35,774 nucleotides of DNA, from contig CACXQV010000006.1 of the NCBI GenBank assembly GCA_902769875.1, forward strand, positions 75,759 through 111,532, read 5' to 3'. Positions 6,300 through 13,618 of this stretch are shown in pieces (the stretch's first letter is position 1; each line of letters begins with the position of its first letter). A program made the translations under genes and the position numbers. This DNA comes from an uncultured Bacteroidia bacterium. Lineage in GTDB: Bacteria; Bacteroidota; Bacteroidia; Bacteroidales; F082. The notes under the pieces were generated by a model that was not told the DNA's origin, did not search any database, and worked only from the letters and a program-made list of their open reading frames with translations.

Positions 6300-7634
6300 A
6301 TGAAGCGTAGAATTATCAATGATTTGGTGAAGTGGAAAAATTCACAAGGTAGAAAGCCCCTTGTTTTGGAGGGTGCCAGACAGGTGGGAAAAACCTTTAT
6401 CCTAAAAGAGTTCGGAATGTCGGAGTATGAGAACTTGATTTATCTCAATTGCGACAACAACGATTTTATGAAGACGCTTTTCTTGCAGGATTTTGACATA
6501 GAAAGAATCTTGCGCGCCATCGAGGCTTTTACCAACCAAAGCATCAATGCAGGGAAAACGCTCCTTTTTATAGATGAGATACAAGAAGCCCCGCGAGCCT
6601 TGACCTCGTTGAAGTATTTTTGCGAAAACGCCAGCGACCAGCATGTGGTGGTGGCGGGTTCGTTGTTGGGCATCAGTTGTCGCACGGGCGAATCCTATCC
6701 CGTCGGGAAGGTCGATATTTTGAGCCTTTCCCCTATGTCATTCGAGGAGTTTCTTTGGGCGATGGGCGAGGATCAACTTTGTGAGGTGTTGAACTCGAAG
6801 CAGTGGGACATTTTGCGCACGTTGGACACCAAACTTCAAGACTTGCTCCGCCAATATTTCTATGTCGGAGGGATGCCGGAGGCGGTGCTGAGCTACATCA
6901 CCGACCGCGACGTGCCCAAAGTGCGCCGAATCCAGAAGTCGATACTGAAGACCTACGAGCGCGACTTTGCCAAACACGCCGGTGGCGAAACGCAACGCAT
7001 CCGCTTGGTTTGGAGCTCCATACCGGGGCAATTGGCCAAGGAAAACAAGAAATTCGTCTATGGCGCGGTCAGGAAGGGGGCGCGGGCCAAGGACTTCGAG
7101 ATGGCCATTCAATGGCTCGTCGATGCGGGTTCGGTGCTGAAGCTGCGCCGTTGCCTCAATCCCACCATGCCGCTGTCGTTCTATGAAGACACGGAAGCCT
7201 TCAAGCTCTATCTGCTCGACGTGGGACTGCTGGGTGCTATGTCGAACGCGCCTGCGCGGCTGATGGTCATCGCCAACAAAGTGTTCGTTGAGTTCAAGGG
7301 CGCGTTTTCCGAAAACTATGTGTTGCAGCAACTCAAGACCCTTGGCGACCTTCCGCTCTATTATTTCAGCAAGGACAACTCGACGCAGGAAGTTGACTTC
7401 CTCATGCAGACCGACGAGCGCATCATCCCCATCGAGGTGAAGGCCGAGGAGAACACGAAAAGCAAGTCGCTGAACGGTTTCGTGAACGTCGATCATGCCG
7501 ACAAGCACTTGAAAGCCCTGCGCTGCTCCATGCTGCCTTACGCCGACCAAGGCTGGATGGAGAACATCCCGCTGTATGCCGTGCAGGCTTATTTCTCGGA
7601 CTTGGGACTGAGGACTGAAGACTATGACCATTGA
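6300..7634 (+). CDS. AAA ATPase with DUF4143 domain (444 aa)
   Basis: The N-terminal AAA module carries a Walker A GARQVGKT (residues 25-32) and a Walker B in LLFIDEIQEAP (near 84-94), followed by a sensor-like VVVAGSLLG. The C-terminal half, with QYFYVGGMPEAV, LYLLDVGLLGAMS, GAFSENYVLQQL and VDFLMQTDERIIPIEVKAEE, is the DUF4143 region, which has a restriction-endonuclease-like fold with a D-x(n)-ExK core. Members are widespread in Bacteroidota, often in many copies per genome, and their function is not settled. An upstream ATG at 6293 runs into a stop, so 6300 is used. The gene follows the 33-bp array, and a 13-bp tandem repeat overlaps its stop codon. Confidence 0.88.
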   Translation: MKRRIINDLVKWKNSQGRKPLVLEGARQVGKTFILKEFGMSEYENLIYLNCDNNDFMKTLFLQDFDIERILRAIEAFTNQSINAGKTLLFIDEIQEAPRALTSLKYFCENASDQHVVVAGSLLGISCRTGESYPVGKVDILSLSPMSFEEFLWAMGEDQLCEVLNSKQWDILRTLDTKLQDLLRQYFYVGGMPEAVLSYITDRDVPKVRRIQKSILKTYERDFAKHAGGETQRIRLVWSSIPGQLAKENKKFVYGAVRKGARAKDFEMAIQWLVDAGSVLKLRRCLNPTMPLSFYEDTEAFKLYLLDVGLLGAMSNAPARLMVIANKVFVEFKGAFSENYVLQQLKTLGDLPLYYFSKDNSTQEVDFLMQTDERIIPIEVKAEENTKSKSLNGFVNVDHADKHLKALRCSMLPYADQGWMENIPLYAVQAYFSDLGLRTEDYDH

Positions 7635-7663
7635 CTATGACCATTGACTATGACAATGACTAT
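7621..7663. repeat. 13-bp tandem repeat over the DUF4143 gene stop codon
   Basis: ACTATGACCATTG occurs at 7621-7633 and 7634-7646, then a diverged copy ACTATGACAATG and a partial ACTATGG. The stop codon TGA (7632-7634) lies at the junction of units 1 and 2. As 13 is not a multiple of three, copy-number change would shift the end of the reading frame. The rest of the spacer to 7817 holds a G/C-rich stretch (7675-7710) and the promoter at 7771. Confidence 0.75.
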
Positions 7664-7770
7664 GGCAGCGACACCCACGGCGTGGACTTCCGCGCTCGCG
7701 GCCGCAATGGTCAAAGTCATTGTCACGAGTCATCGTCCAAAAAAATCTTCCTTCGTTCCAATATTATCCC

Positions 7771-7778
7771 TATCTTTG
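7771..7778 (+). promoter_or_regulatory. -7 box (TATCTTTG) for the MarR gene
   Basis: TATCTTTGCA matches TAnnTTTG, 40 bp before the ATG at 7818. A -33 TTG at standard spacing is not evident. Confidence 0.5.
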
Positions 7779-7817
7779 CACTTTCATCAATTGAGATAAT
7801 CCCAAAAATGTGATAAT

Positions 7818-8249
7818 ATGATACTCGTAAAACAAGCTGGAGTTTATGTCAACATCTTGAATTGCAGGCTCAAGAAACATCTTGCCGAGGTGTTCAAGAA
7901 GCACGGCGTGAACCTGACGGCGGAGCAGTATTTGGTGATGGACACGCTTTGGAACGAGGGCACGCTCACCCAGCAGGCCATCGCCTTCATCATCCAGAAG
8001 GACAAGAACTCGGTGACGCAATTCATTGACAATTTGGAGAAAAAAGGCCTCGTGACGCGCTCCGTGGCCAAAGGTGACCGCCGCGTGAACAACATCGTCG
8101 TGACCGAAGAAGGTATGGCTTTGAAGGATTCGACCAAGCAATTGGCCATCGAGACAATGAACAAGGCGCTGAAGGACATTCCCGAGGAAGACGTGCAGAC
8201 TTTTGTGACGGTTTTGAAGAAGATTTGCGGCAACATCAGCGACTTTTAG
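7818..8249 (+). CDS. MarR-family transcriptional regulator (143 aa)
   Basis: The protein has the length and layout of a MarR winged helix dimer. A helix-turn-helix lies around LTAEQYLVMDTLWNEGTLTQQAIAFIIQKDKNSVTQFIDNLEKKGLV (about residues 35-82 in pieces), followed by the wing TRSVAKGDRRVNNIVVTEEG with the DxR pair typical of MarR proteins, and a C-terminal dimerisation helix. It would act in the cytoplasm as a ligand- or redox-sensitive repressor or activator. The target is unknown. The next gene starts 158 bp downstream with its own -7 box, so the neighbouring surface-protein/VTC cluster may or may not be its regulon. Confidence 0.88.
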   Translation: MILVKQAGVYVNILNCRLKKHLAEVFKKHGVNLTAEQYLVMDTLWNEGTLTQQAIAFIIQKDKNSVTQFIDNLEKKGLVTRSVAKGDRRVNNIVVTEEGMALKDSTKQLAIETMNKALKDIPEEDVQTFVTVLKKICGNISDF

Positions 8250-8301
8250 ACATAAATTGCCATGAATCAAACACGAATTGAAAGAAATTGAATCTGTGAA
8301 A

Positions 8302-8335
8302 AATTCGTGATAAATTTCTGATAATTCGTGATAAA
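8302..8335. repeat. Pair of 13-bp direct repeats, 21-bp period
   Basis: AATTCGTGATAAA occurs at 8302-8314 and 8323-8335. The 21-bp start-to-start distance is two helical turns. It lies between the MarR gene and the promoter of the lipoprotein gene. It may be a binding site, or only a decayed repeat of a type frequent in Bacteroidota spacers. Confidence 0.45.
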
Positions 8336-8378
8336 CAAGGAATTGAATAATTTTTCTTTCTGTATTCCGTTGAATGAT

Positions 8379-8386
8379 TATCTTTG
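8379..8386 (+). promoter_or_regulatory. -7 box (TATCTTTG) for the lipoprotein gene
   Basis: TATCTTTGCA fits TAnnTTTG and lies 22 bp upstream of the ATG at 8408. It could drive the run of genes from the lipoprotein towards the VTC gene. Confidence 0.5.
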
Positions 8387-8407
8387 CAGGCTTAAATAAT
8401 TGACGAT

Positions 8408-9121
8408 ATGAAGAAAACCTTGAAATTATTGTTGCTTTTGGTTGCGGTGGCATTGCTGTTGCCATCGTGCAACAAAGGCGAGGGCGTGGGCGGCACTGGC
8501 ACTGTGCAGGGCTTCGTGAAGTTGGTGCATCATCCCGACGACGATTATACCCTGACCCCCGACACCCTTGTCGCGGCCAAGACCGATGTTTTCATCGTTT
8601 ACGGCGATGGCAACTTCTTCGGCGACGACATCGAAACCGGTGCCGACGGTGGGTATCGGTTTGAATATCTGCGTCCTGGCAACTATACCGTGTATGCCTA
8701 TTCCACCTTGCCTTCGGGCGAGAAGGTGGCCGTGAGCGAAACGGTCAACTTGGCGCGAGGTGCTGTGGCTCAGGTGCCAACGCTCTACATCCACGACGGC
8801 AAGGCCTACGGCACTTCCATCGTGAAAGGGCGCGTTTGGGCTTCCTATTACCATAACGGAAGCTGGCGCGGCGAAGGTTGGGCCTACGAGCATCGCGTCT
8901 ACATACGTCGCGTGGGCGAATCGATTCATTTCGACGACACCCGCGTAGGCGCTGATGGCTATTTCGGCTTCCAGAAACTGCAACCGGGTGATTACGAAGT
9001 GTATACCGCAACGCAAGACTTCAATGAGGTTCCCGAATTCGTGTTCCAGACCATTAAGGTGGAAGAAGGCGGGAAAATCTACAGCCTTCCTGAACAATTC
9101 GAAATCATTGTAAATGTATAA
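8408..9121 (+). CDS. Lipoprotein with two carboxypeptidase-regulatory-like (prealbumin-like) domains
   Basis: MKKTLKLLLLLVAVALLLPSC is a lipoprotein signal with a lipobox ending LPSC (Cys21). The 237-residue protein then shows two repeats of the beta-sandwich motif known from carboxypeptidase-regulatory-like/SpaA-type domains: TGADGGYRFEYLRPGNYTVYAY (split around residues 77-98) and VGADGYFGFQKLQPGDYEVYTA (about 180-200). It is probably anchored to the outer membrane with a structural or binding role. No catalytic motif is seen. It is the first gene of the cluster that runs into the VTC/DUF4956/DUF2490 genes, although 130 bp separate it from the next start. Confidence 0.75.
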   Translation: MKKTLKLLLLLVAVALLLPSCNKGEGVGGTGTVQGFVKLVHHPDDDYTLTPDTLVAAKTDVFIVYGDGNFFGDDIETGADGGYRFEYLRPGNYTVYAYSTLPSGEKVAVSETVNLARGAVAQVPTLYIHDGKAYGTSIVKGRVWASYYHNGSWRGEGWAYEHRVYIRRVGESIHFDDTRVGADGYFGFQKLQPGDYEVYTATQDFNEVPEFVFQTIKVEEGGKIYSLPEQFEIIVNV

Positions 9122-9251
9122 AAAAGAAACCACGAATTATATGAATGGCAAGAATCTGCATCCATCTTTACTGAAGTTGAAAAACCGATTCGACAAAATT
9201 TATGGAATCCGTGGTTAATGGCAGAAAGTGTAATAATTCAAAATATTGAAA

Positions 9252-9635
9252 ATGAAGAAAATATTAGTGTTATTGGCGTTTATCGCCATTGGTTTAGGGG
9301 CTGTGGCCCAATCGGTTTCGGAAAGCACCATCACCAAGCGTGAGAACCGCAGGGGTATGGTGTTGAAGGAATGGAACACAGCGGCGGGCGACAAGCGCGC
9401 CTTCCTCGACCGCGTGACGACCTACGACGAGATGGGTCGCAAAGTGGAGGAGATTGAATATGCCAGCTATGGCCAGAAATGGCGCGTGGTGAGCGAGTAC
9501 TATAACGACCGAGACAAAGTGGTCAGAATCAGGAAGTTTGAGTATGACGAAGATGGTGCCAAGGTGCGCCAGCTCAACTATTATCCAAACGGCAAACTCG
9601 AGTCTGTCAAGACTTTCGAATATGTCCCCAAATAA
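9252..9635 (+). CDS. Secreted small protein with YD/MORN-like repeats
   Basis: The ATG at 9252 is preferred over an in-frame TTG at 9246; it starts the signal peptide MKKILVLLAFIAIGLGAVAQ. The mature part, about 105 residues, has repeated Y-D/E-x-x-G segments (VTTYDEMGRKVEEIEY, FEYDEDGAKVRQLNYYPNG, KLESVKTFEY) like the toxin-WG or YD/MORN-type beta-repeats of Bacteroidota periplasmic proteins. Its function is unknown. It ends 6 bp before the GTG start of the VTC gene, so the two are almost certainly co-transcribed, and a role beside that protein is plausible. The upstream spacer (9122-9251) holds a short inverted pair, AACCACG / CGTGGTT, and no clear -7 box. Confidence 0.65.
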   Translation: MKKILVLLAFIAIGLGAVAQSVSESTITKRENRRGMVLKEWNTAAGDKRAFLDRVTTYDEMGRKVEEIEYASYGQKWRVVSEYYNDRDKVVRIRKFEYDEDGAKVRQLNYYPNGKLESVKTFEYVPK

Positions 9636-9641
9636 GGCCTT

Positions 9642-10421
9642 GTGGAAGAAATCCTCAACATAGTGCGTGGCATGAAGCCGATTTCGCTCGACGAGATGAG
9701 CGGCGTGAAACTGATGAACCGCATCGACACGAAATATGTGGTGACGGAGGCTCAACTGCATGAAATTCTTTTGGGCATCCGCGAAAACTATTATGCCCAA
9801 GAGGTGGAAGGAAACCGTTTGTCGCCCTACAGCACAGTGTATTACGACACGCCTGAGCTGAAGATGTATCTCATCCACCACGACCGCCACTTGGTGCGCG
9901 ACAAGGTGCGCGTGCGTACCTACGTCGACTCCAATCTGACTTTCTGCGAGGTGAAACACAAAATCAACAAAGGCCGCACGAAGAAGAAACGCATCAGGGT
10001 GGAACCCATCCCCAACATCATCGACAACCCGGAGGCGGCGGCGTTTTTGGCGGAAAAACAACCGTATGAAGTCAAGTCGCTCAGTCCGCACTTGGTGACG
10101 ATTTTTGACCGTATCACTTTGGTGAACTTCGAAAAGACCGAACGCCTCACCATTGATTGCAATCTTCGCTTCAAGAACCTGCGCAATGGCAACACGGCTT
10201 CCATGGCTCCGCTTGCCGTGATGGAGCTGAAGCAAGACGGTCGCGCCAAGTCTCTGTTGAAAGACGTGCTGTTGGACCTTAGAATCCAGCCCTACAAAAT
10301 CAGCAAATACTGCATCGGCACTTGCATGACCAATCCTGACGTGAAGCAGAACCGGTTTAAGAAGAAATTGCGAAAAATTTGGAAAATGCGGAATGATGAA
10401 TCTGAAATCTTGAAATCTTGA
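9642..10421 (+). CDS. VTC-domain protein (polyphosphate polymerase-like)
   Basis: This 259-residue protein belongs to the VTC/CYTH-like tunnel family. Signatures are the basic RIDTKYVV near the start, YYDTPELKMYLIHH, the KVRVRTYVDS strand, CEVKHKINKGRTKKKRI, LTIDCNLRF and VMELKQD near the end. These supply Arg, Lys and Glu residues lining the tunnel where, in yeast Vtc4, ATP gamma-phosphate is polymerised to polyphosphate. Start is GTG at 9642, 6 bp after the previous stop; an ATG at 9672 is the alternative. In bacteria VTC genes often sit next to a DUF4956 membrane protein, as here. The last codons lie in an 8-bp tandem repeat, so the C-terminus may vary. Confidence 0.85.
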   Translation: MEEILNIVRGMKPISLDEMSGVKLMNRIDTKYVVTEAQLHEILLGIRENYYAQEVEGNRLSPYSTVYYDTPELKMYLIHHDRHLVRDKVRVRTYVDSNLTFCEVKHKINKGRTKKKRIRVEPIPNIIDNPEAAAFLAEKQPYEVKSLSPHLVTIFDRITLVNFEKTERLTIDCNLRFKNLRNGNTASMAPLAVMELKQDGRAKSLLKDVLLDLRIQPYKISKYCIGTCMTNPDVKQNRFKKKLRKIWKMRNDESEILKS

Positions 10422-10466
10422 AATCTTGAAATCCTGAAATCCTGAAATCCTGAAATCCTGAAATTT
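10403..10466. repeat. 8-bp tandem repeat (TGAAATCY) across the VTC gene stop codon
   Basis: Eight contiguous copies: TGAAATCT three times, TGAAATCC four times and TGAAATTT once. The VTC gene stop (TGA at 10419-10421) is the first triplet of unit 3. The period of 8 is not a multiple of three, so unit gain or loss upstream of the stop changes the C-terminal residues. Confidence 0.85.
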
Positions 10467-10479
10467 TAAATCTAGAAAT

Positions 10480-11208
10480 ATGAACCTGTTACAAATCAAC
10501 TTGCAGGACTATGATCCTGACATCGCACGCGAATTTGGCGGTGGGGCATCGGGCCTCGACTTCCTCGGTGTGCCGCTTTTCGACGCGCAAAGCCTTTGGA
10601 CGACATTGATCCGTTTTGTGTTCAACCTCATCGTCTGTTGGGTCGTCATCCATTGCTTCTATTACAAAAAGTCCAACCGCAAGGATTATTATTTCACCTT
10701 TATCATGTTTGCCGTGGTCATTTTCCTTATCATCTCGCTGATGGAGAACATGAAGATGAACATTGCATACGCCCTCGGCCTGTTCGCCATCTTCGGGATG
10801 ATACGTTACCGGACCGAGACCATCAAAATCCGTGAAATGACTTACCTTTTCGTGGTGATGGGCTTGAGCATCGTCAACGGTATGGCGCTTTCCACAAGTT
10901 ATTCCGAATTGCTGATAGTCAATCTGATGGTTGTGTTGGTAATCTGGATTCTCGACGGAACCAAGATGTTGAAACACACAGCGATGAAGATCATCCTTTA
11001 TGACCGCATCGAGAACACCAAGCATGGCAAGGAAGACGACTTGAAGGCCGACCTTATCGAACGCACGGGTCTCAACATCTCGAAAGTGGAGGTGGGACAT
11101 ATCGACTACTTGCGCGATGTAGCCTTCGTCAAAGTATATTACGAACCCATTGACGGTGAGGTGAATACGATTGACACGATAACTAAATTGAAAGATTTTG
11201 ATAATTGA
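10480..11208 (+). CDS. DUF4956 integral membrane protein (242 aa)
   Basis: Four hydrophobic segments are visible: WTTLIRFVFNLIVCWVVIH, FTFIMFAVVIFLIISL, the IAYALGLFAIFGMIRYRT segment with the family's conserved IRYRT, and a long pair around MTYLFVVMGLSIVNG and LLIVNLMVVLVIWIL. The C-terminal ~80 residues (ILYDRIENTKHGKEDDL onward) form a soluble alpha/beta tail. DUF4956 proteins are regular partners of bacterial VTC-domain proteins. By analogy with the yeast VTC complex, the membrane protein may host or channel the polyphosphate product, but this is inference. It starts 59 bp after the VTC stop, directly after the 8-bp repeat. Confidence 0.85.
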   Translation: MNLLQINLQDYDPDIAREFGGGASGLDFLGVPLFDAQSLWTTLIRFVFNLIVCWVVIHCFYYKKSNRKDYYFTFIMFAVVIFLIISLMENMKMNIAYALGLFAIFGMIRYRTETIKIREMTYLFVVMGLSIVNGMALSTSYSELLIVNLMVVLVIWILDGTKMLKHTAMKIILYDRIENTKHGKEDDLKADLIERTGLNISKVEVGHIDYLRDVAFVKVYYEPIDGEVNTIDTITKLKDFDN

Positions 11209-11355
11209 TGTCACAAAACCAGCAAAACTTGCAAAACCTATTAATCAAAGTGGGAAAACTTGCCAACTGGCAGTTTTCCGGCGGTCGCCCGGTTGGGCAG
11301 ACCGCCCGTGCAAAAAAAGTTTTGAGTGTTTTGTAGGTCTTGTGAGAAAAAGAAA

Positions 11356-12033
11356 ATGAAGAGGCTTTTGTTCATAGTGTTCCTTTTGGCTTCGGTTGGT
11401 GTCTTCGCCCAAAGTGGAAGGGCGACCGACTTCGGAGCCGTCGCCTCAGCCGAGTTCGAGGTGGCTTTGCCCGCCGACTTTGGCCTTTCGGTGGAGGAGG
11501 AGCTGCGCTTCGACCCCAACTGCACCCAGTTCGACCGTTGGCTCAATTCCGTTGGGGTGGACTATATCTGTTGGCACAACCGCCTGAACATTGGCCTCAC
11601 CGCCGACTACATACGACGATATAACAGCAAGGATTACTACGAAAACCGTGCTCGTCTCGGCCTACAGGCGACCTACACCGAAGGATTTCGCCGTTTCAGG
11701 TTCCAGCTAAGGAGCAAAGCCATCGGGACATTTTTCGACGAGCGCACGGGCGAACATCGCGTTAATCCGCGTTTGTATTGGCGCAACCGCCTGAAAGTGA
11801 CCTACCAGCCGATGAACAGCCGCTTCAGGTATGCCCTCTCGACCGAACTGTTTTGGCTCACTAATGACCCCAAAAAGAGCGGCATCGACAACCTTCGCAC
11901 GGTGTTTTCGGTTGAATATCGCCTCTCGCGTCGGCATTATTTGACGGCCTTCGTCCGAATGGACAACGACTTGCAGGTAAAGGAACCAGTCGACAGGTTC
12001 TATCTTGGCTTGACATTCAAGGGGAAGTATTGA
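11356..12033 (+). CDS. DUF2490-family outer-membrane beta-barrel-like protein
   Basis: The ATG at 11356 begins a signal peptide, MKRLLFIVFLLASVGVFAQ, so it replaces the longer TTG-initiated reading. The mature protein of about 207 residues is made of alternating amphipathic strands rich in Arg, Tyr and Phe (SVEEELRFDPN, DYICWHNRLNIGLTADYIRRYN, RFRFQLRSKAIG, RFYLGLTFKGKY), with an aromatic C-terminal strand as in small outer-membrane barrels. DUF2490 proteins of this size are found beside VTC/DUF4956 genes in Bacteroidota. The role is unknown. The preceding spacer (11209-11355) contains a short inverted sequence around 11258-11300 and no obvious -7 box. Confidence 0.75.
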   Translation: MKRLLFIVFLLASVGVFAQSGRATDFGAVASAEFEVALPADFGLSVEEELRFDPNCTQFDRWLNSVGVDYICWHNRLNIGLTADYIRRYNSKDYYENRARLGLQATYTEGFRRFRFQLRSKAIGTFFDERTGEHRVNPRLYWRNRLKVTYQPMNSRFRYALSTELFWLTNDPKKSGIDNLRTVFSVEYRLSRRHYLTAFVRMDNDLQVKEPVDRFYLGLTFKGKY

Positions 12034-12140
12034 GATTTTTCTGTGGTTTGATTTTGTATTTTAATTATTTGATAATCAAGAATTTGTATATAAAAATAAA
12101 AAAATCTGACAAAAAAATTGCCAAAAAGAAAAGAAATTCG

Positions 12141-12148
12141 TATATTTG
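12141..12148 (+). promoter_or_regulatory. -7 box (TATATTTG) for the Panacea/GNAT pair
   Basis: TATATTTGCA matches TAnnTTTG, about 104 bp before the first ATG, which leaves a long leader. Upstream (12034-12140) is very AT-rich sequence with no other feature seen. Confidence 0.65.
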
Positions 12149-12153
12149 CAACA

Positions 12154-12245
12154 TGTTGTGAGATGCCCGTAATGGGACTTCGGTATCGAAACAGCATATA
12201 AAAAGCAAGGAAACCAGTTGGAATATATAAGAGTCCCACTTTTTA
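12154..12245 (+). promoter_or_regulatory. Structured leader with attenuator-like alternative stems
   Basis: The leader can form CCC-gtaat-GGG and TTCG-gtat-CGAA hairpins enclosed by TGTTG/CAGCA. Alternatively TGGGACT (12173-12179) pairs with AGTCCCA (12232-12238), whose right arm is followed by CTTTTT. The GGG triplet is shared by the two folds, so they exclude each other, as in an attenuator. Folding was done by eye. Confidence 0.45.
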
Positions 12246-12251
12246 TGAAAA

Positions 12252-12707
12252 ATGATAACCGCATTACAAGCAGCATCTTATATTAGCCGTAGGTATTATC
12301 AAAATTATGGAGATAATATTGATGAAATGAAGTTGCACAAACTGCTTTATTTTGCCCAACGTGAAGCCATTATTTTCAACAAGGAACCTATGTTTGAAGA
12401 ACAATTTGTTGCTTGGAAATATGGGCCTGTGATGTTATGCGTTAGGGATGCTTATAAACAAGGACAACTTGATGTTATGCCGTCGGAATCGGATACGAAA
12501 CGGTTTGAGGGTGTTTTTGAGTCCGTGTTCAAACGCTATGCAAACAAAACATCTTGGAGTTTGAGTAATCTTACGCATGGTGAGCTTTCTTGGCAAAATG
12601 CCCGAAAAGGACTTGGCTCCGAGGTAAATGGAAATAATTTGATGTCGATTGAAGACATACGAAAAGACGCAGAACGTATAAGACTGCGTAGAGTCCTTTT
12701 TGAGTAG
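12252..12707 (+). CDS. Panacea-domain (DUF4065, SocA-like) protein, putative antitoxin
   Basis: The 151-residue protein shows the Panacea/DUF4065 pattern: an N-terminal helix ALQAASYISRRYY, the conserved MKLHKLLYFAQREAI, FEEQFVAWKYGPVM, and a C-terminal helical region ending in LRRVLFE. Panacea proteins act as antitoxins in toxin-antitoxin pairs with unrelated toxins; SocA of Caulobacter is the best-known relative. The next gene starts 18 bp downstream and encodes a GNAT-like protein, a plausible toxin partner. Codon use is AT-rich compared with the flanking core genes, which suggests transfer. The antitoxin role is inferred from the family and the gene order. Confidence 0.8.
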   Translation: MITALQAASYISRRYYQNYGDNIDEMKLHKLLYFAQREAIIFNKEPMFEEQFVAWKYGPVMLCVRDAYKQGQLDVMPSESDTKRFEGVFESVFKRYANKTSWSLSNLTHGELSWQNARKGLGSEVNGNNLMSIEDIRKDAERIRLRRVLFE

Positions 12708-12725
12708 TTTTCACGTTTCAAGGAA

Positions 12726-13586
12726 ATGGGTACACCGATTACTCCACAACAAAAATCTGTTTTGGATTCTTTAAGATGCGAGAGGCTATCATCGAATCCC
12801 GACAATAAAGATTTAATAAAAGGTCTTGTCAATACTCGGAATTCCAATTTGGTGCGTTTTCTTCAATCCCCAAGAGCCTGGCAAGAAGATGAGGGAAACA
12901 TCACGGCATATTATTTGGTCAAATCAGCTTCAGGAACCATCCTTGCGTTTTTTGCATTACGATGCGGGGAGGTTTTCCAGAATGTCGATGAAGAACTGAT
13001 AAGGAAGGCTGTAAGTTTTCGTCAAAACATTGATAAACTTAACGGCTCATTGGACGAGGAGGAGAAGCGCAGGGTATTGGAACAAGTTTCTGTAGCACTT
13101 AGTGATGGTTGGACTACGGATTTGGCTGATTATTATATCGGAAAATCAAAACGAAGACATAGGGATGCCGTTTTAGATAATAATAAAGACAACCATCAAG
13201 TGGCAAAAGCATTCTCAGCAGTTGAAATAACTCTCTTTTGCAACAATGAGGCTGGTGGTGTAAAGGAAGAATGGGAGGATATGAATTTGCCTCATAGAAG
13301 AGGAATCTCCGTTTTTTGGCATGTGATTATACCGAAGATAAAAGAGGTAGTCAATCTTGTTGGTTGTGAATATCTTTATTTGTTTGCAGCAGACGATGAG
13401 GCTGATGGAACTTTGGTGAATTACTATAAGACAAAATTGAAGTTTCAGACTCCTGTTGATTTGGGATCAAACAAACCATCGTTTGATTACTGTTGTTTCT
13501 TTCTGTGTCAACGAGTTAACGTATTGCTAAGGCATCAAATTGAGTTTTATAAGAATTTCAATGTGGATGTTGCCGATGCTGTATAA
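12726..13586 (+). CDS. GNAT-like acetyltransferase, putative toxin of the Panacea pair
   Basis: The 286-residue protein has N-terminal strands TAYYLVKSASGTILAFFALR (about residues 58-77), reminiscent of GNAT beta2-beta4. An ~80-residue helical insertion follows, and then a C-terminal core with KAFSAVEITLFCNNEA, FWHVIIPKIKEVVNLVGCEYLYLFAAD and TLVNYYKTKLKF; the last is typical of GNAT beta5-alpha4-beta6. A clear acetyl-CoA R/Q-x-x-G-x-G/A loop is not obvious, so the fold call is tentative. It follows the Panacea gene by 18 bp and shares its AT-rich codon use, which fits a toxin-antitoxin operon. It may instead be an accessory acetyltransferase. Confidence 0.6.
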   Translation: MGTPITPQQKSVLDSLRCERLSSNPDNKDLIKGLVNTRNSNLVRFLQSPRAWQEDEGNITAYYLVKSASGTILAFFALRCGEVFQNVDEELIRKAVSFRQNIDKLNGSLDEEEKRRVLEQVSVALSDGWTTDLADYYIGKSKRRHRDAVLDNNKDNHQVAKAFSAVEITLFCNNEAGGVKEEWEDMNLPHRRGISVFWHVIIPKIKEVVNLVGCEYLYLFAADDEADGTLVNYYKTKLKFQTPVDLGSNKPSFDYCCFFLCQRVNVLLRHQIEFYKNFNVDVADAV

Positions 13587-13618
13587 ATTGTTATTGAAAT
13601 AGTTCAAACATCATCATT

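Noticed and set aside
7631-7813. 60-residue ORF after the DUF4143 gene
   Set aside because: It starts in the 13-bp tandem repeat, runs over the MarR promoter, and has low-complexity, unfamiliar sequence.
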